Origin: Heterocephalus glaber
Taxonomy: Eukaryota; Chordata; Mammalia; Rodentia; Bathyergidae
Assembly (NCBI RefSeq): GCF_000247695.1
Contig: NW_004624776.1
Location: 16,929,096 to 16,993,095 of the forward strand
Length of the DNA stretch: 64,000 nt
Direction: 5' to 3'
The notes below the pieces were generated by a model. That model ran no database searches and was not told the DNA's origin. It was given only the letters and a program-made list of their open reading frames with translations. The position numbers were made by a program, and so were the translations under genes. Shown here piece after piece: positions 1-11,959 of the stretch. Every line of letters begins with the position of its first letter. Positions within the stretch are counted from its first letter, which is position 1.

Positions 1-2029
1 TCTTTTGGTTAGAGAATGGTGCAATGAGAAAGAATGGCAAAATACTACACCCAGGAACCTTTCCCTTCCCAGACACAGAAATGGGCCCCAGGAAGAATTG
101 TGTGCTGCAGTCTTGCCTCTGTAGGAGCAATTGCTCTCTCATTTTCACATTTCCTGCACACTGCTTTGTACAAACTTGGGACAGGGATATGTTTGAAACA
201 CATCAAGTTTTCCCCTCTGATGTGATCTCAGAAGTGGCCCTGGGGCCACGTGTGAAGGCTGGCTCCAGTGAGTGACAGCTGGCCTGGCTTAGTCCAAGAA
301 CAAAGCACAAGATCTCCCGGGATGATCAGAGGTGATGGAAACTGAGCTCAGGGAGGAATGCAAGTGACAGCAGAGACAGAACACTGCTGCCCTTCGGCCT
401 GCACATGGTAGGAAACAATCTGAAGCGGTTCCGGGAGAACAAGCTCAGAGAACAATGAGTGCATTCCCAGAGAAGGACTCGGCCACCTGATGTACTCTTC
501 CGATGCCCGAGTATAGCTGGGGCATTTACTGGCACAAACTCCTTGATGTAGCTTGCCCTCCCACTTAAAAACATGAAATCATTTCTATTTCAATGCAACA
601 GAGGCTGAATATAATTGCCTCCCTCAAAGCCACCAAGAGACCCTAACTCGGGACCTGGGGTAGGGGGTTGACTTCCTGTTTCTGACTGGAAACGCATCGT
701 TACACAGGAGTGAAAGTGGGGATAAAATGGCCTCAGCATGTGGCTTGCCAGCTCTGGAGGCCAGGAACTTAGCCCAGTAGGAAAAAGCAGGAGGAGTCAA
801 TAAGAAGCTTGGACATAAAATTTTGGTGCAACTTAGTGACCAACCAGCAGTCTTGCGTAAATCACTCTGCCTGGTTCTGCAAAGTGAAGAAGGTGAATTT
901 GTCATCTAGGCTACTTTCTTCAGCTCCCTGAGAACATGTTATTTGTATCAATGGTTTATGCTTAGGAAAGATACGTGGCTCTCAAAATACAATGGGTCTC
1001 AAAGGTGTTGGGAAACTCTCCCAAAATTAAGTCTATGAAGTCAACGCAATTCGGACCAAATTCTAGTAAGATTGCTCTGAGAACTTGGTGAGCTGACCCT
1101 AAAACTCACAGAGAGAGAGAAGAGCTGGGAATGGTCAAGATCCTTTTGAAAAAGAAGGAGTGGGCAGACTAACTCCACCAGATAGGAAGACATTATAAAA
1201 CTTGGGATGATCAAGACATCTGGCAGTGCCCTGGGAACACTAAGGGACAATCAGCTTCCCTTGCTCACAGCTCAAATTCCTCTGAAAAATTCTTTCATTG
1301 CAGGAGATTAAGAAGGTGGTGCAAACAAGATTCCAAGTGTGGTTGTCAGACCACCTACAGCAGAACCATGTTAAATGTAGGAGGTGATGGGCATGCTAAT
1401 TACCCTGATTTGCTCATTACATAATACACATGTATCAAATCAGCACATCATACTCAATAAAAATATACATTAAAAAACAACCAGTCCGTCAGGTTCTCAG
1501 ACTTCACATACACCCACTGAGAAGCTCCATGCTAACAAACTAAGCAAACTGCTTTGTCATTCAAACCTGGAGTCACTGATTCACATGAAGCAACAGAAAG
1601 CCCTTCCCAGCTGCACTGCCAAAGTCACTTGAGGTAACATCTCCACAGGAAGGTTAGCTGTTGTTTAACCACCGGTACATTGACTGCAGCTGGCCACAAA
1701 CAATTGCATATTCCCAAGTACACCTGGGTTACATGAGCAGCCCATGCTGTGAGTCTAACTTGTACAGGTCATTAATAACCCCACAAGAATTAGCACTGCT
1801 AATGCAGTGGCCTTGAGATCTCAGTTGTTCTACACTGGAGGTACGTACATGAGGCGTTTATTTAAAATAGTGATGCTGTTCCCTCACCCCTAGGATTCTG
1901 AATTAATTGCTCTGGAAGAGATTGGCTTTTTTTCCCCTGCTCTCCAGATAATTCTCATAGCTATGGTACAGGCCATCTGGTCTCCACATTTAAGAGAAGT
2001 AATATGTCAAAAAGACCAGGATCTGAGGA
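1..2029. other. IL17D intron, no recognised feature
   Basis: Mixed-composition non-coding sequence. Open frames are short, lack splice-compatible context and resemble no protein I know. The last IL17D exon was sought here on the minus strand and not found. Confidence 0.7.
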
Positions 2030-2112
2030 CTAGGGGTGTAGCTCGGCAGTACAGCACTTGCCTGGCATGTGAGAGGCCCTGGGTTACATTCCCAGCATTG
2101 AAAAAAAAACAA
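2030..2112 (+). mobile_element. ID-like SINE (old type)
   Basis: ggtgtagctcggcagtacag (A box region), gccctgggttacattcccag (B box region), short A tail. Confidence 0.7.
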
Positions 2113-2649
2113 ACAACAAAAGACACTGGTTTGTGTGAACCTTCCAATCACTCATTTACCTGCTGGGACAACTCTGTAGTTAGAGAGGGGAGTTCATGAT
2201 GGTATATGGAAAGTCTGTGTACCGTGGGCCCAGGTGACAGGCCAGTGCCATGGACTTGTGGGCTGACAGGGAGTAACTGGGGACACTAGAGGCCACAGAG
2301 TTTCCCTCTGCAGGGAAGCTGTAGCCAGCAGGCCCATCGCCTCCACCTTCCTTCCATTTGCTAAGGCCCAAGAGAGCCAAAGAGCTTGCTACATGCTGCC
2401 AAGAAGCTCTGAAAAATGCTCTTTTGGCCCCTACAAGAAACATCAGTTGTGCATTTGTCCCAAGAGAGGACATGGAAAAATCGGCCAGGGAATGGAGTGG
2501 GCCTAACCTGGGCACAGATCCCAGGGGCTTCAGATGTGGCCAAGGAGAACTAGAGGTCAGTCCTGCTCTGTTTGGGACTGTCATCCTAAACGGCACCCAG
2601 GCCAGGGCTGAAGGTGAGCCAGTGAGGCGGCTACAGAGCAAATCCAGCT

Positions 2650-2835
2650 TTTCTGTCAGTGAGCCAGCTCAGGGTCACTAGGAGCTGGAAGGCTCAGCTT
2701 GCCTGTCCTTCTGTCACTCATGAGGGGAAACCGAGGCACTGCCTAGGTCGGAGGCTTGTCCAAAGTCTCCCAGTCACCTGCACCATAAGCTAGGTGAGCT
2801 GCATGGTACTAAGACTTGGCTCTGTGGTTGGTGGG
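2650..2835 (+). repeat. MIR-like SINE remnant
   Basis: gtcactcatgaggggaaaccgag... and cttgtccaaagtctcccagtc correspond to the MIR core (gaggaaactgag ... ttgcccaaggtcac). Confidence 0.5.
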
Positions 2836-2984
2836 AATTTAGCAGCCAGTCAGGTGCCAGGTGAGTGGCAAAGGCACAACCAGGAAATTCATTCGTTCTG
2901 TGTAAAATGTGCTCATCCAGGAGGCTAGGGAAGAGGAAAGGGAGACTCAGGCTTTGGACAAGAATTTGGAAGATCACTGTGTGG

Positions 2985-3010
2985 GTGGGGGTGTGTGTGT
3001 GTGTGTGGGG
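2985..3010. repeat. Short (GT)n/G-rich run
   Basis: gtgtgtgt run flanked by G-runs, about 26 bp. Confidence 0.85.
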
Positions 3011-4284
3011 GGTTATGGAAGGAAGCAGAGGAAGAGAAATGGGTGTGAGAGCCCACTTTCACAAAGGCTTATATTCTTTCGCCATGAAAATGACATGCAC
3101 TTGGGGCAGCCGGGAAACATCTCTTCAAAGGAGAAACACAACTCATGCCCACTGGGTGGTTCAGCTGTCCCATCAGGGGAAGCTGCAGAATGCAGGTTCA
3201 GAGCCATCCCTGACGATTCTGTCCTTGGGGCACAGAGGTGGTGCCTGTGCTTGTATGCATCTGGCTCCCAGTGTGACAGCTGCCCCACACCGGTTGGGAG
3301 GGAGGGGCGGGCAGCCGACACCACATTAGCCTAGCCTCTTTCTTTAATTCCAGAAAAGTTGCTGGTATTTTCTGTTTGACCACTTAGTAACTTCACACTT
3401 AATGTCCTTCACACTTTTCACGTGTCCTCTCTGGAAGACAGACACCAAAAGGAATGTCATTTTGTGGCATGTGTGGAACTTCCTGCATTTGCCCAAATCC
3501 TTCTCTTGGCATGAAGGGCATACATACACATTTTATTCAGGTGAGGCATGCTGAATGAAATGTTGCCCAGGGAATGAAATATTGTCATCCTCCTGGCTAC
3601 TTTCTAGATGCTAAAGGACAGTCCAGCCCTTGGGGGAGATGACTATCAAAGCAAACTGATAATCCTGTGACAATGCTCCATGACAATGCTCTTATTTTTA
3701 CTCTGTGGAACAGTGATAGGTCCAGTAGAGCCGGCTGTATTCTGAGAAGCCTACAGGGGGGTAAAGTCTGTGGTACTTTGGCCAATCCAAGGTCATGTAT
3801 CCATAAAAAGACTCTTTCAGGGGGGAAAATTCTGCATGTCTCCTTTTCCACAGCCATGGATGAACATGAGCAACACCTCGCCCTGTGTCTGGGCTGAGGG
3901 TGCATCTCCCAGCCAGACCTGTCCTCTGACAGTTCTGTGATCTCTTCCCTCACTTTCTCTAACTCTGCTTTTGTTTTTTCTTAATAAAGCATCATTATTA
4001 TAAGATGGTGCAGAAAGGACACAGTGCTTGTGTCCTGATACGGATACGGATAATACGTATATATCAAATATGACACACAGCTAAGTTATTTATTACAGGA
4101 ATATAGACTGCCCTTGAAGACAGAAAGGTTAGTTTGTCTTAAGCCACAGAATGACCCATAGGTTGGAAGCAAGAACCCAGGAAATAGTTACCTCACTAAG
4201 GAAAAACATTATTTAAAAAAAAAAAAAAAAGGTCAAGGATCCCAGACCCAAATTCCAGACCAAAGGGCTGGGCTGGCCCGGTGC

Positions 4285-4297
4285 TGCCCCCTGTTGG
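4285..4297. promoter_or_regulatory. CTCF-core-like motif (weak)
   Basis: TGCCCCCTGTTGG matches the CTCF core TGCCMYCTRSTGG at all but one position. It sits in a small GC-rich patch (4250-4400) in the IL17D intron. Motif matching alone; occupancy unknown. Confidence 0.25.
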
Positions 4298-4514
4298 CCA
4301 CAGTGGCCACTGCGAATGCCTTTTCTAGCGAGGGAGGTGGCCTCACCGGGGCACGGAACCCTGGGGGCTTCTCAGTCTTTGAGGACCCTTTGCCCTTAGC
4401 ACTGGCACACGGGTGTGAAAGCATATAAAGGGGGAGGGTACATTAAAAAAGATAAATGGAAATATTTTTTAAAGGATTATTGGTTGCAGTGGGGATAACT
4501 TTCTCTAATGTTAT

Positions 4515-5125
4515 GCAATTGTCCCCCCTTGTCAACGGGAGTCCCGTTTGGAGCGTCCCTGTGGGTGTCTGAAACTGCAGATAGCCCTGAATCTTGCATG
4601 TACTGTGTTTTCCCTACACATACTATGTCTTATCAAGTTTCATCTGTAACTTAGGCACCCTAAGAGATTTCAGAGTGAAGAGGGTGTGTGCATGTGGCCT
4701 CTCTCAAAACATCTCCCTGTACCTACCGTGCACACCCTTCTTGTGATGGTGGGGGATGACAGAGTGCCCACGTGACAAGCCAGAGGGAGGCAGATGACAC
4801 GGGGAGGCTATATGGCACCAGGCGTCTACCGCAAATAAGGGTCCTCTGAACACAGCCATCGCAGCACCATTCAGCTGCCGGACCCACCGGATGGGAAACG
4901 GGAGGAGGCTGGTGGACATGGGGTGGACACGCTGCCATGAGGGGCCATGGGCGCCCCAGGCAGGACGCAGTGGGAGAGTGCAGGGTGTCACCACTCTATT
5001 CAGAGTGGAATGAAACTTAAAACTTGTAAATTATTTCTAGAATTTTTTGTTGAACAGTTTTGGACTTGATTTCAGGTAACTGAAACCACAGAAAATGAGA
5101 CGGCAGATAAGGCAGGGAGTCGATG
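4515..5125. mobile_element. Tigger-type DNA transposon remnant
   Basis: The left part has gtcccccttgtcaacggg and gtgggtgtctgaaactgcag; the right part has tttcaggtaactgaaaccac and gagacggcagataaggcagg. These are the two ends of a Tigger/pogo-like non-autonomous element with inverted-repeat character. No transposase frame survives. Confidence 0.6.
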
Positions 5126-5569
5126 ACTGCACTCCTAACTTTTCTTTCTCTGTCATATTCCTTTGGCGATTTGTTCCAGAGAAAGTGATGTAACTCATGA
5201 TTTTAGGGGAGGCTCAGGGACTGGAGCTCTCCACTGTACTCCCGCAGGCTCTGCACGGCCCTCAGTCAATATTTGATAAGTAAATAGGTTTCTATGTTGA
5301 TAAAATGGAATAATTAATGGACAGCCTACATGGCACACCGGATATTTGACTTAGCTAAACTTAAAGAGTCAAAGGACAAGCAAACAAATCCTTTTTATAA
5401 ATCCAGCCTTTCTGACTGACATACTGATAACATGCTGCGTCGATGAGCACTGGAGGATGGACTTATCAGAGTGTGAGGCTCACTCTAACGCAGGGCAATC
5501 TCGATGGGCCACAGGTAGCTGAAGCTGGACTTCGGTGCTCAGGTACATTTAGTGAACAGAAGATAGTCT

Positions 5570-7860
5570 CAGGCACATAGAGAGCACCTCATTCTTCTTC
5601 ACAGCTGTGTAGTGCTTTATCCAACTATTCCACTTGCTTAACGCTGGATGTTGAGGTGGCTTCCAATCTGTGCTGTTACTCATGTGTGTCCATGTGCTTC
5701 TAAGGCCAAGCCACCGAAGAGAATTTGTTTTCTTCTGACTTCCCCTCTTCCCAAGGTCTCCCCAGGCAGACGTTGCATTTACTTCAGCCAGGCACTTTCA
5801 CTGGCTGACTCCCCTGTGCAGGCTTACCCTGCCTGGGTGCCTGATTGTACCTGTCCTGTTGTGCTGGGGGTGGCCCTGCTGCCTGCTCAAATTCCCCTGT
5901 GGCCAGTGTGTGTATTTTTAAGTCACTCAAACTCCCCGTCCCCTGTCCTCTGTCCTGTTTCTCAGTTTTTCTTTCCATTCACTCTCCAGTTGTTACTGCT
6001 ATCCATGGAGCTGTTTACTGCAAAATAAATCTAGGTATAGTGTCTTGGATTCCCTGGAGGAAAAGAGAAACAAAGCCTAAAAATAAATTACTGTTCATTT
6101 TTCATACCCTAGAGAAAAGTTATCTTCAGACTACTACTCAAATTGGAAAAATGTAAACAATTTAAAATTGCTGAGTGTACAGGCAAGTGTTTCCCTTTGC
6201 GCTCCATTATACATGGGTGATGTGTCTTTAAACCTTAATAACTTCAGTGTCTTTGCAAAAAAAATTCTTAATACATTAATCTGGCCTAAAAAAATCCTTA
6301 CTGAGCAATCAGATTGATTTTATTTTCAGCACTTTTGTTTTTTAAGCAAAAGAAAAACAAACATTATGCCACAAAGTAAATAAGAAAATATTTTTATATT
6401 TTGGGAGTTGAATGTTGTTTTCCTAACAGCACATTAAGCAGGAGCCGTGGCTCAATGGAATCCAGCTCTACAATTTCAGAGGTGTCACTTGGAGACAATC
6501 CCTTAATCTTCAGGCCTGGGGTCCTTGGAGCCACAGGGCTCTGAAATCCCACCACAGTGTCCACTGTGCCTCTTTTGTTTCTCTACAGTCTTCATGGGCA
6601 AAGAGTTCCCTTCTTATCAAGGCTCTCAATATATTCCAGGCTAAAGATATGCTGGAGCTTCACATTTTCGGTATCTGCTTTTTCCTCAGGATAGAGTAAT
6701 TTCCTTTTCTGCTCTCAATTTAAAAATGAAAATGTCTTTATCCAGGCATGGTGGCTGGCCGATCTACTTGGGGACTTTAGAGCTCTAACATTCTTCCTCA
6801 TAACTGGGCAGTGTTTTATCTAACTCATCTGTTGCAAGATATTTAGATGGCTTCCAAACCTTACTCCTCTAGCAATGGACTCATACCCTTATGTACCTAT
6901 TATGTGGTACATGGATGTGTAGGTCTAAAGGGAAATACTGATGAGTAGAATTGCTGGGCCAAAGGATATAAGAGTTTATAAATTTGATAGTATGTCAGGT
7001 GTGGTGGCACACCCCTGTAGTCCCAGATACTCAGGAGGCCAAGGCAGAGGGATCACTTGAGCCCAGAAGTTCAAGGTCAGCCTGAGCAACCGATTGAGAC
7101 CCTGCTTTGAAAAACAATTCATGTCTTCCACAAAAGTTGCGCCAATTCACACCCTTTGACTGTATAAGAATGGCTCTTCTTTCTTCCATACACCCTTGCC
7201 TGATGGTTGAAAAAAGTGCTTCCCAGTGTGTTTTTAACATGCATTTCACTTACTGTGCCTGCGGTGATCAGTTGTGGATGTGTGAAGCACTTGAGCCATG
7301 TGACTTTCCTGGGGACCATCCCTGACTGTGGCTCATCTTCCCATGACATCCCTGGCCTTCTTCTTACTGGTGTAGAGGAGTTCCACAGGAAATTAGTCTT
7401 TTGTGACACAGGTTGCAAATATTTTTTGCCCCTGCTTTGCCCTTCCTTGTCTTTTTCTTATTTTGCCAAGAGGAAATGGTGTATGATTATGTAATTGCCT
7501 TTCCCTATCTCTTCTTTTATGGTGTTTGGAGACTGAGCTCCTAGGTAGGCCGGCTCCATTCCAAGATTATAAATTGCATGTGTTTTTCTCCATCGTTGTG
7601 GTTTTATTTTTTAATTTAAGTCTTTGAATCATCTGGGATTTGTCTTCACACAGGAGTGAGATTCACTTGTGTTTCTTCCAGCTGGCGACCCAGCTGTCCC
7701 AACACCATGATGCACTTCTCCTGCAGACCCGACAAGCCTCCAGATACTTCAAGTGTCTATTTTAATACCCATCTTAACCATCTGAAGCAATTTTTCCTGT
7801 TCCTATTGGTATTTCTGACTTGTAGTCCGTTTCCCTAGCCATTGTTCTTCAACTTCTCTC
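5570..7860. mobile_element. Ancient LINE fragments with a B1 insertion
   Basis: Phrases such as gaattgctgggccaaaggat (about 6950), agatggcttccaaacc and a second related block at 5590-5680 (gaggtggcttccaatctg) mark very old L1-type sequence. A sense B1-like SINE sits at about 6990-7115. No intact frames are present. Confidence 0.45.
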
Positions 7861-7899
7861 CGATTGTTTTGCCTGAAGAAATACAGATATCTTGTTCTT

Positions 7900-8215
7900 C
7901 ATTATCCACAGGGGACCCTCGAGGATACCAAATTCTCCAGGTGCTAAAGTCCCTTCTATAAAATGATACAGTATTTGCATAAAACTTACACATATCCTTC
8001 TGTGTACTTAAATCACCTGTATACTTAAATCAGATTACTTATGATACCTACAGTACAAATGCCATGTAAGTAGTGCTGTTTTATTGATTAGGGAATAATG
8101 ACAAGAAAAAGGTCTGTATATGGTCAGCACAGATGCAATTTTTTTCAAGTACTTTTGACCTGCAGTTGGTTGGATCTGTGCAGAACCTGCAGATAGGTGG
8201 GAGAGTGCGTGACCT
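7900..8215. mobile_element. Tigger-like non-autonomous DNA transposon
   Basis: Recognisable strings: ccacaggggaccctcgagga, aaatgatacagtatttgcat, aatcagattacttatgatac, gggaataatgacaagaaaaa and ggttggatctgtgcagaacc. Together they form one decayed MITE-like copy. Confidence 0.6.
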
Positions 8216-10529
8216 TTGAATGTAGTTAATGGTCCTGCAGGGGAGCCTTGGACACTCCACTAAGAAGCCATGCTCGTACCTTTTCAAACCCTCATGCAGA
8301 AGAGGCTCATGGGCCTCACCTTCTTGTCTTTCCATTGACCCAATGGGGTGGAAAGCGGTAATGGGGGAGGGGACAGAGAGGTGAACTCCTGGCAGGAAAG
8401 CAGGGCTGGCTTTTAGGGCCAGCAGTTAGGAGCCCTGGCTAGCACCAGCCCCTGAACACAGTCTTTCCTCCTGAGGTAGAAGCCACTGCCCTCTTTGGTC
8501 ACAGGGAGCAGTGTCATCACTGTTGCTAAACAATGTGACAAATGCACATGATGCCACCTGATGTGGCTACTGCTCCTGTTCCCAGGACCACCCAGCCCTG
8601 ACATTCTACACAGGACCGATCAGAGCAGCCTCACCAGGGGCCCTCAAGCCTGCAGATGACCTTGCCCACAGCAGAACACCAAGGCTACAAACTCGTGATT
8701 TGCCCTATAGCCCTACTCTCGCTCCTAAGCTCCTAAACTTCCATGCCCATGACCATGCCAACTGTCACCTGCACACCCCTCAAGCACGTGAAACTCAACA
8801 GGCCCAATACAAGCTCCTTGCTTTCTCTAAAACATCTGCTCTTCATACTACCAACGATCTAGGCCAGAAACATGGAAGATGAGCACACAAGAGGACCTGA
8901 GACTCACTGCACAGCCCCTTGAGCCCAGCCCAACATCCATTCACCTGGGAGACTTCTGCGATCGGGTAGAGGGATGCAGAAACAGTAGCTTCTGCGCAGA
9001 GAAAGAAGCCACACTGTCATCTGGAGAGATCTCCCTTTAAACATCTTTACATTTCAAAGCCACAGCCATGACTGCAGGGTGGAGAGAGAGGATAATTGCT
9101 GACCCACTCTGCTGGGTCTTCGGAATGGTGGGAAGTGAGAGGACAGGCAAGACAACGAGGCCACGTGAACAATGGTCCAAGGTGGTGCCCTGGAAGCATC
9201 CGATGAAGAGCAGGCTGAGGTAGAAGGGGTGGAGGATACGAGAGCTCAGTCTGCACAGCAGGCAGGTGGAGGGATGCCAGAATGTTAGCTTCCCTGGGCA
9301 AAAGTAAACCCTCTTCCACCAAGCAGCCGGTGGAGGGACGGGGGAAGCCCAGGTTGTGTTTTAGGTAAATCATCACATTTTGTGTGGACTGAAGCCTTGA
9401 TCCAGGACACATTTCCTAGCCCTCCTTTGCCCGCACCCCATCCTGAATCCGTCACCCATGAAACCCAGGATTTTCTTTCCTTCTTTAATTAACCTCTCTC
9501 ATGTGTACCCTGGCCTCGGTTTCTCCCTCCCACTGCCTGGGTTGGGACTCTCATTGCCTTGGCTGGAAGCACGGTGGTGTCTATCCCACATCCCCTTCAT
9601 CGGTCACTAGGACACTGGCTACTCCGGTTTGGACCCTAGGCATCCCCGTCACGTCCACGTGGTAAAGGCTTGCTGGGACCTCCCTGGAGGCTGTCATTGG
9701 GAGTGTGCAGTCCCTGGGGACTGAGACTCCAGTCCCTTCTCTTTTCACTTCAGCTTTTCAGTTAGAGAGCGAGTGGTTTTGTTCTGCCACCCCACTAACA
9801 CCCCCCCTAAAGGCAATGGGTCTGCATGATCATGCACCGGACCTCTCAAACTGTGAGTCAAACAAGCCTTTCCTCTTTATACACTGATCACCCCAGGTAT
9901 TTGTTTACAGCCATGGAAAGCTGACAAACTCTCCTTCCTAGAACATGAAGTAGTTTCATGGCTTCCTTGATGAAAACCATCCTACCAGGCTAAGACTGCT
10001 GCTCAGCGAAAGCGCGTGTGGCCCCTGAATTCTGTCCCCAGGATGGGAGGGGAATCGTGATGGGTGAGTCTAAGTGTTGAGCACGACTTGCTCACAAGGC
10101 CCCATCAGGTCCCTGCTCCCACTCCAGCGTCCACAGCACACACTCAAACCCCTTTCAAGCTGACAGCTCTTTGTGGGGGCTCCCGGGTGTTCCTTCTGCT
10201 GGCTGCCAACTGTCCTTCCTCTGAGCCCTCTTCCACAGGCCACCCTCCTCCTCCACGGACCACCCTCATCCTGGGACTGCTCCTGCCTTCTGCCAGACTG
10301 CGAGCTGTCCTCTGAGGGCAGGGGACCGTCGCCAGCGCCTGCACAGGCCATGCTGGCTGCACGCACTGCACAGTCCCATTTTCTGGCTTCCCGTTTGGCT
10401 GCTCCTTCTTTCTTCTGAAATCACCTCCTGAGCAGGCCAATCTTAGGATTTCACCCATTCTCCATGTCTTTTGAACATCCAATATCATGTGCATCCTCCT
10501 AAATCCAGCCCACACCAGCTTTTCCCACC
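8216..10529. other. IL17D intron, GC-moderate, unannotated
   Basis: Slightly GC-richer than the flanks, with no recognised repeat or conserved exon. Overlapping open frames on both strands (for example at 10.1-10.5 kb) are composition effects. Confidence 0.6.
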
Positions 10530-10632
10530 TTTTGTTTTTTGAGACAAGGTCTCCCTAGGATAGTCCAGGCTGGCTTTGAACTCAAGATCCTCCTGTCTCC
10601 AGAGTGCTGGGATTAGAGGCCTGCCGTACCAC
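10530..10632 (-). mobile_element. B1-type SINE, antisense
   Basis: ttttgagacaaggtctccct, tccaggctggctttgaactc, gtgctgggattagaggcc. Confidence 0.75.
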
Positions 10633-11165
10633 CTCAGGTTCCCTGTAAATTGTCATACGCTGGAAGCCCTTCCCATCGTGTCCAATTCTACCCTTAAAGG
10701 TTTCTTTCCCAGTCAGCCCCACTGCTCCCCAAGAGTTGCTTGCCCAGCAGCCTCCAGCCAGCACAGCTCTCAAGACATGTCTACACTCTTACACCTTCGG
10801 AACTGCCACTGGCCTCCCGTGCACAACTCCACAGGAATCAATAAAGGATCACTTGGCCTCGGGAGCCATGCGTACCGTACCTGGCAAAGATAACTGACGC
10901 GTAGGGGGCATGGGAGGGTAAACAAGGACACGCAGGATTCCTTCAAGGGAAGTGGAACAGCTCCCAGTGGCGTTGCGCCATCTGCCCTGCATCTTCTCGC
11001 CCAGGTGCCCGCGCCCAGGTGCTCGCCATGCCCCACCCCACCCCTGCCGACCTGGCCTGACCCTACCCGACCTACCTCACTCAGCTCTGCCAGGTTTTAC
11101 CCTGGCCCTCCCCTCGGCCCAGTCCTACCCTTGGCCCCGCCCCCACCCCGTCCCACCCTCCGGTC

Positions 11166-11201
11166 AGGCCTTCGACCCCGCCCAGGCCTTCGACCCCGCC
11201 C
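11166..11201. repeat. 18-bp unit repeated twice in tandem
   Basis: The unit aggccttcgaccccgccc occurs twice back to back, at 11166-11183 and 11184-11201. It runs directly into the C4G tract next to the IL17D donor. Such GC-rich minisatellite units are often length-polymorphic. Confidence 0.85.
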
Positions 11202-11221
11202 CGCCCCGCCCCGCCCCGCCC
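11194..11221 (-). promoter_or_regulatory. G-quadruplex-capable tract beside the IL17D 5' splice site
   Basis: The plus strand shows five CCCC runs and a CCC run, each separated by a single G. On the IL17D sense strand these are six G-runs with one-base loops, starting seven bases inside the intron after GTGAGC. Four or more G3+ runs with one-base loops is a classic parallel-quadruplex motif. It also provides overlapping Sp1 boxes. A role in splicing or promoter function is inference. Confidence 0.7.
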
Positions 11222-11228
11222 GGCTCAC

Positions 11229-11512
11229 CTGTAGGCCCAGGGCGAGACGCTGCGCAGGTTGGCGGGCGGCCGGAAGCGGCGGTCGGCGGGCCTGCCCCCT
11301 GCCGGGCAGCTCGCATTGCGCGCCTGCTCGCGGGGGCCCAGCTGCAAGGTGTGGTGGAAGGCGCTGAGCACGCCGGCCGCCAGCCTCCCGTACAGCTGCT
11401 CCAGGAGCTCCTCGGGTCGGTCCGCGCAGCCCCGCTGCCGCGCCGGGCGCCTGCCCGCCCTAACCGCGGCGCGGCCCGGCGTTAGCGCCAGCAGAAGGCC
11501 TGCCACGAGCAT
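11229..11512 (-). CDS. IL17D: IL17D first coding exon (5' part of the CDS)
   Basis: IL-17D is a secreted, disulfide-linked IL-17-family cytokine. The exon starts MLVAGLLLALTPGRAA, a short hydrophobic signal peptide, followed by a basic Arg-rich segment and then CADRPEELLEQLYGRLAAGV, LSAFHHTLQLGPREQ, ARNASCPAGGRPADRRF and NLRSVSPWAY. It contains Cys29 and Cys69 and an N-glycosylation sequon N66-A-S. Identification is by strong recognised similarity to mammalian IL17D. I chose the ATG at 11512-11510 because the family protein begins MLVAG and a plausible acceptor (CCCGCAG at 11525-11519) lies six bases upstream of it. The exon ends TAC AG|GTGAGC (phase 2, splitting an Arg codon). The remaining exon, carrying most cystine-fold residues, is not found in 1-11228 and should lie beyond the window. 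Confidence 0.95.
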
Positions 11513-11518
11513 CCAGAC
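11513..11518 (-). other. IL17D: IL17D 5' UTR part of the coding exon
   Basis: Six bases (GTCTGG) lie between the inferred acceptor AG and the ATG. If the acceptor is not used, the 5' UTR is continuous with upstream CpG-island sequence, where two further in-frame ATGs occur at 11575 and 11560 without an intervening stop. Confidence 0.5.
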
Positions 11519-11636
11519 CTGCGGGACAGGCCGCGCCGCAGAACGTAAGCCCCCGAGCATGGGCGCAGTGCGCACCGGTCCCCGAGCGCCCTCGCCGCCT
11601 GCTCGCCGCCCGCGGGGCCCCCGAGGTCCCGCTCAC

Positions 11637-11959
11637 CGCCGGCCCGCACGCCCTCGACCCCCGCCACCGCCGCCGCCCCGAGCCCGGGGCCGCGCGGGGG
11701 TCGGGTGCGGGGGGCGCGTGCACGTGTGCGTGTGCCTGCCGGGCTGCTGCGCGGCGGGCTGCGAGTGCCCGTGATGCCGCCGCCCACAGGGGTCCCGGCG
11801 CCACCGCCCGGCCCGCCGCGCTCGGACCCGCGCCTGCCCCGCCTCGCAGCCTGCCGCCCGCCGCACCCTCGCGGCTTCTCCGAATGCAGCCGGGTGCACG
11901 AACGCCGAGCAGCTCTGTGCCCCGTGCCTCCAGAAGCGCCCCCGTGGACTGCACTCACC
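11637..11959 (-). other. Candidate IL17D non-coding first exon zone (two alternative donors)
   Basis: On the minus strand two good 5' splice sites lie upstream of the coding exon: G|GTGAGT with exon end at 11959, and G|GTGAGC with exon end at 11637. Either could join to the acceptor at 11519, giving introns of about 440 or 118 bp. The transcription start is not visible, because a TATA box is not expected in this GC-rich setting. This is inference from splice-site strings and from the knowledge that IL17D has a non-coding 5' exon; which donor is used cannot be decided here. Confidence 0.35.

Larger units (their letters stand above)
2836..4514. other. IL17D intron, mostly unannotated
   Basis: Only a GT run, an A-run at 4214-4231 and a weak CTCF-like motif are seen. 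No exon or recognisable repeat. Confidence 0.65.

Noticed and set aside
1..11228. Search for the remaining IL17D exon on the minus strand
   Set aside because: No segment encodes the conserved Cys-rich second half (CLCRGC, VGCTCVPE-type motifs); the exon is presumably beyond the window.
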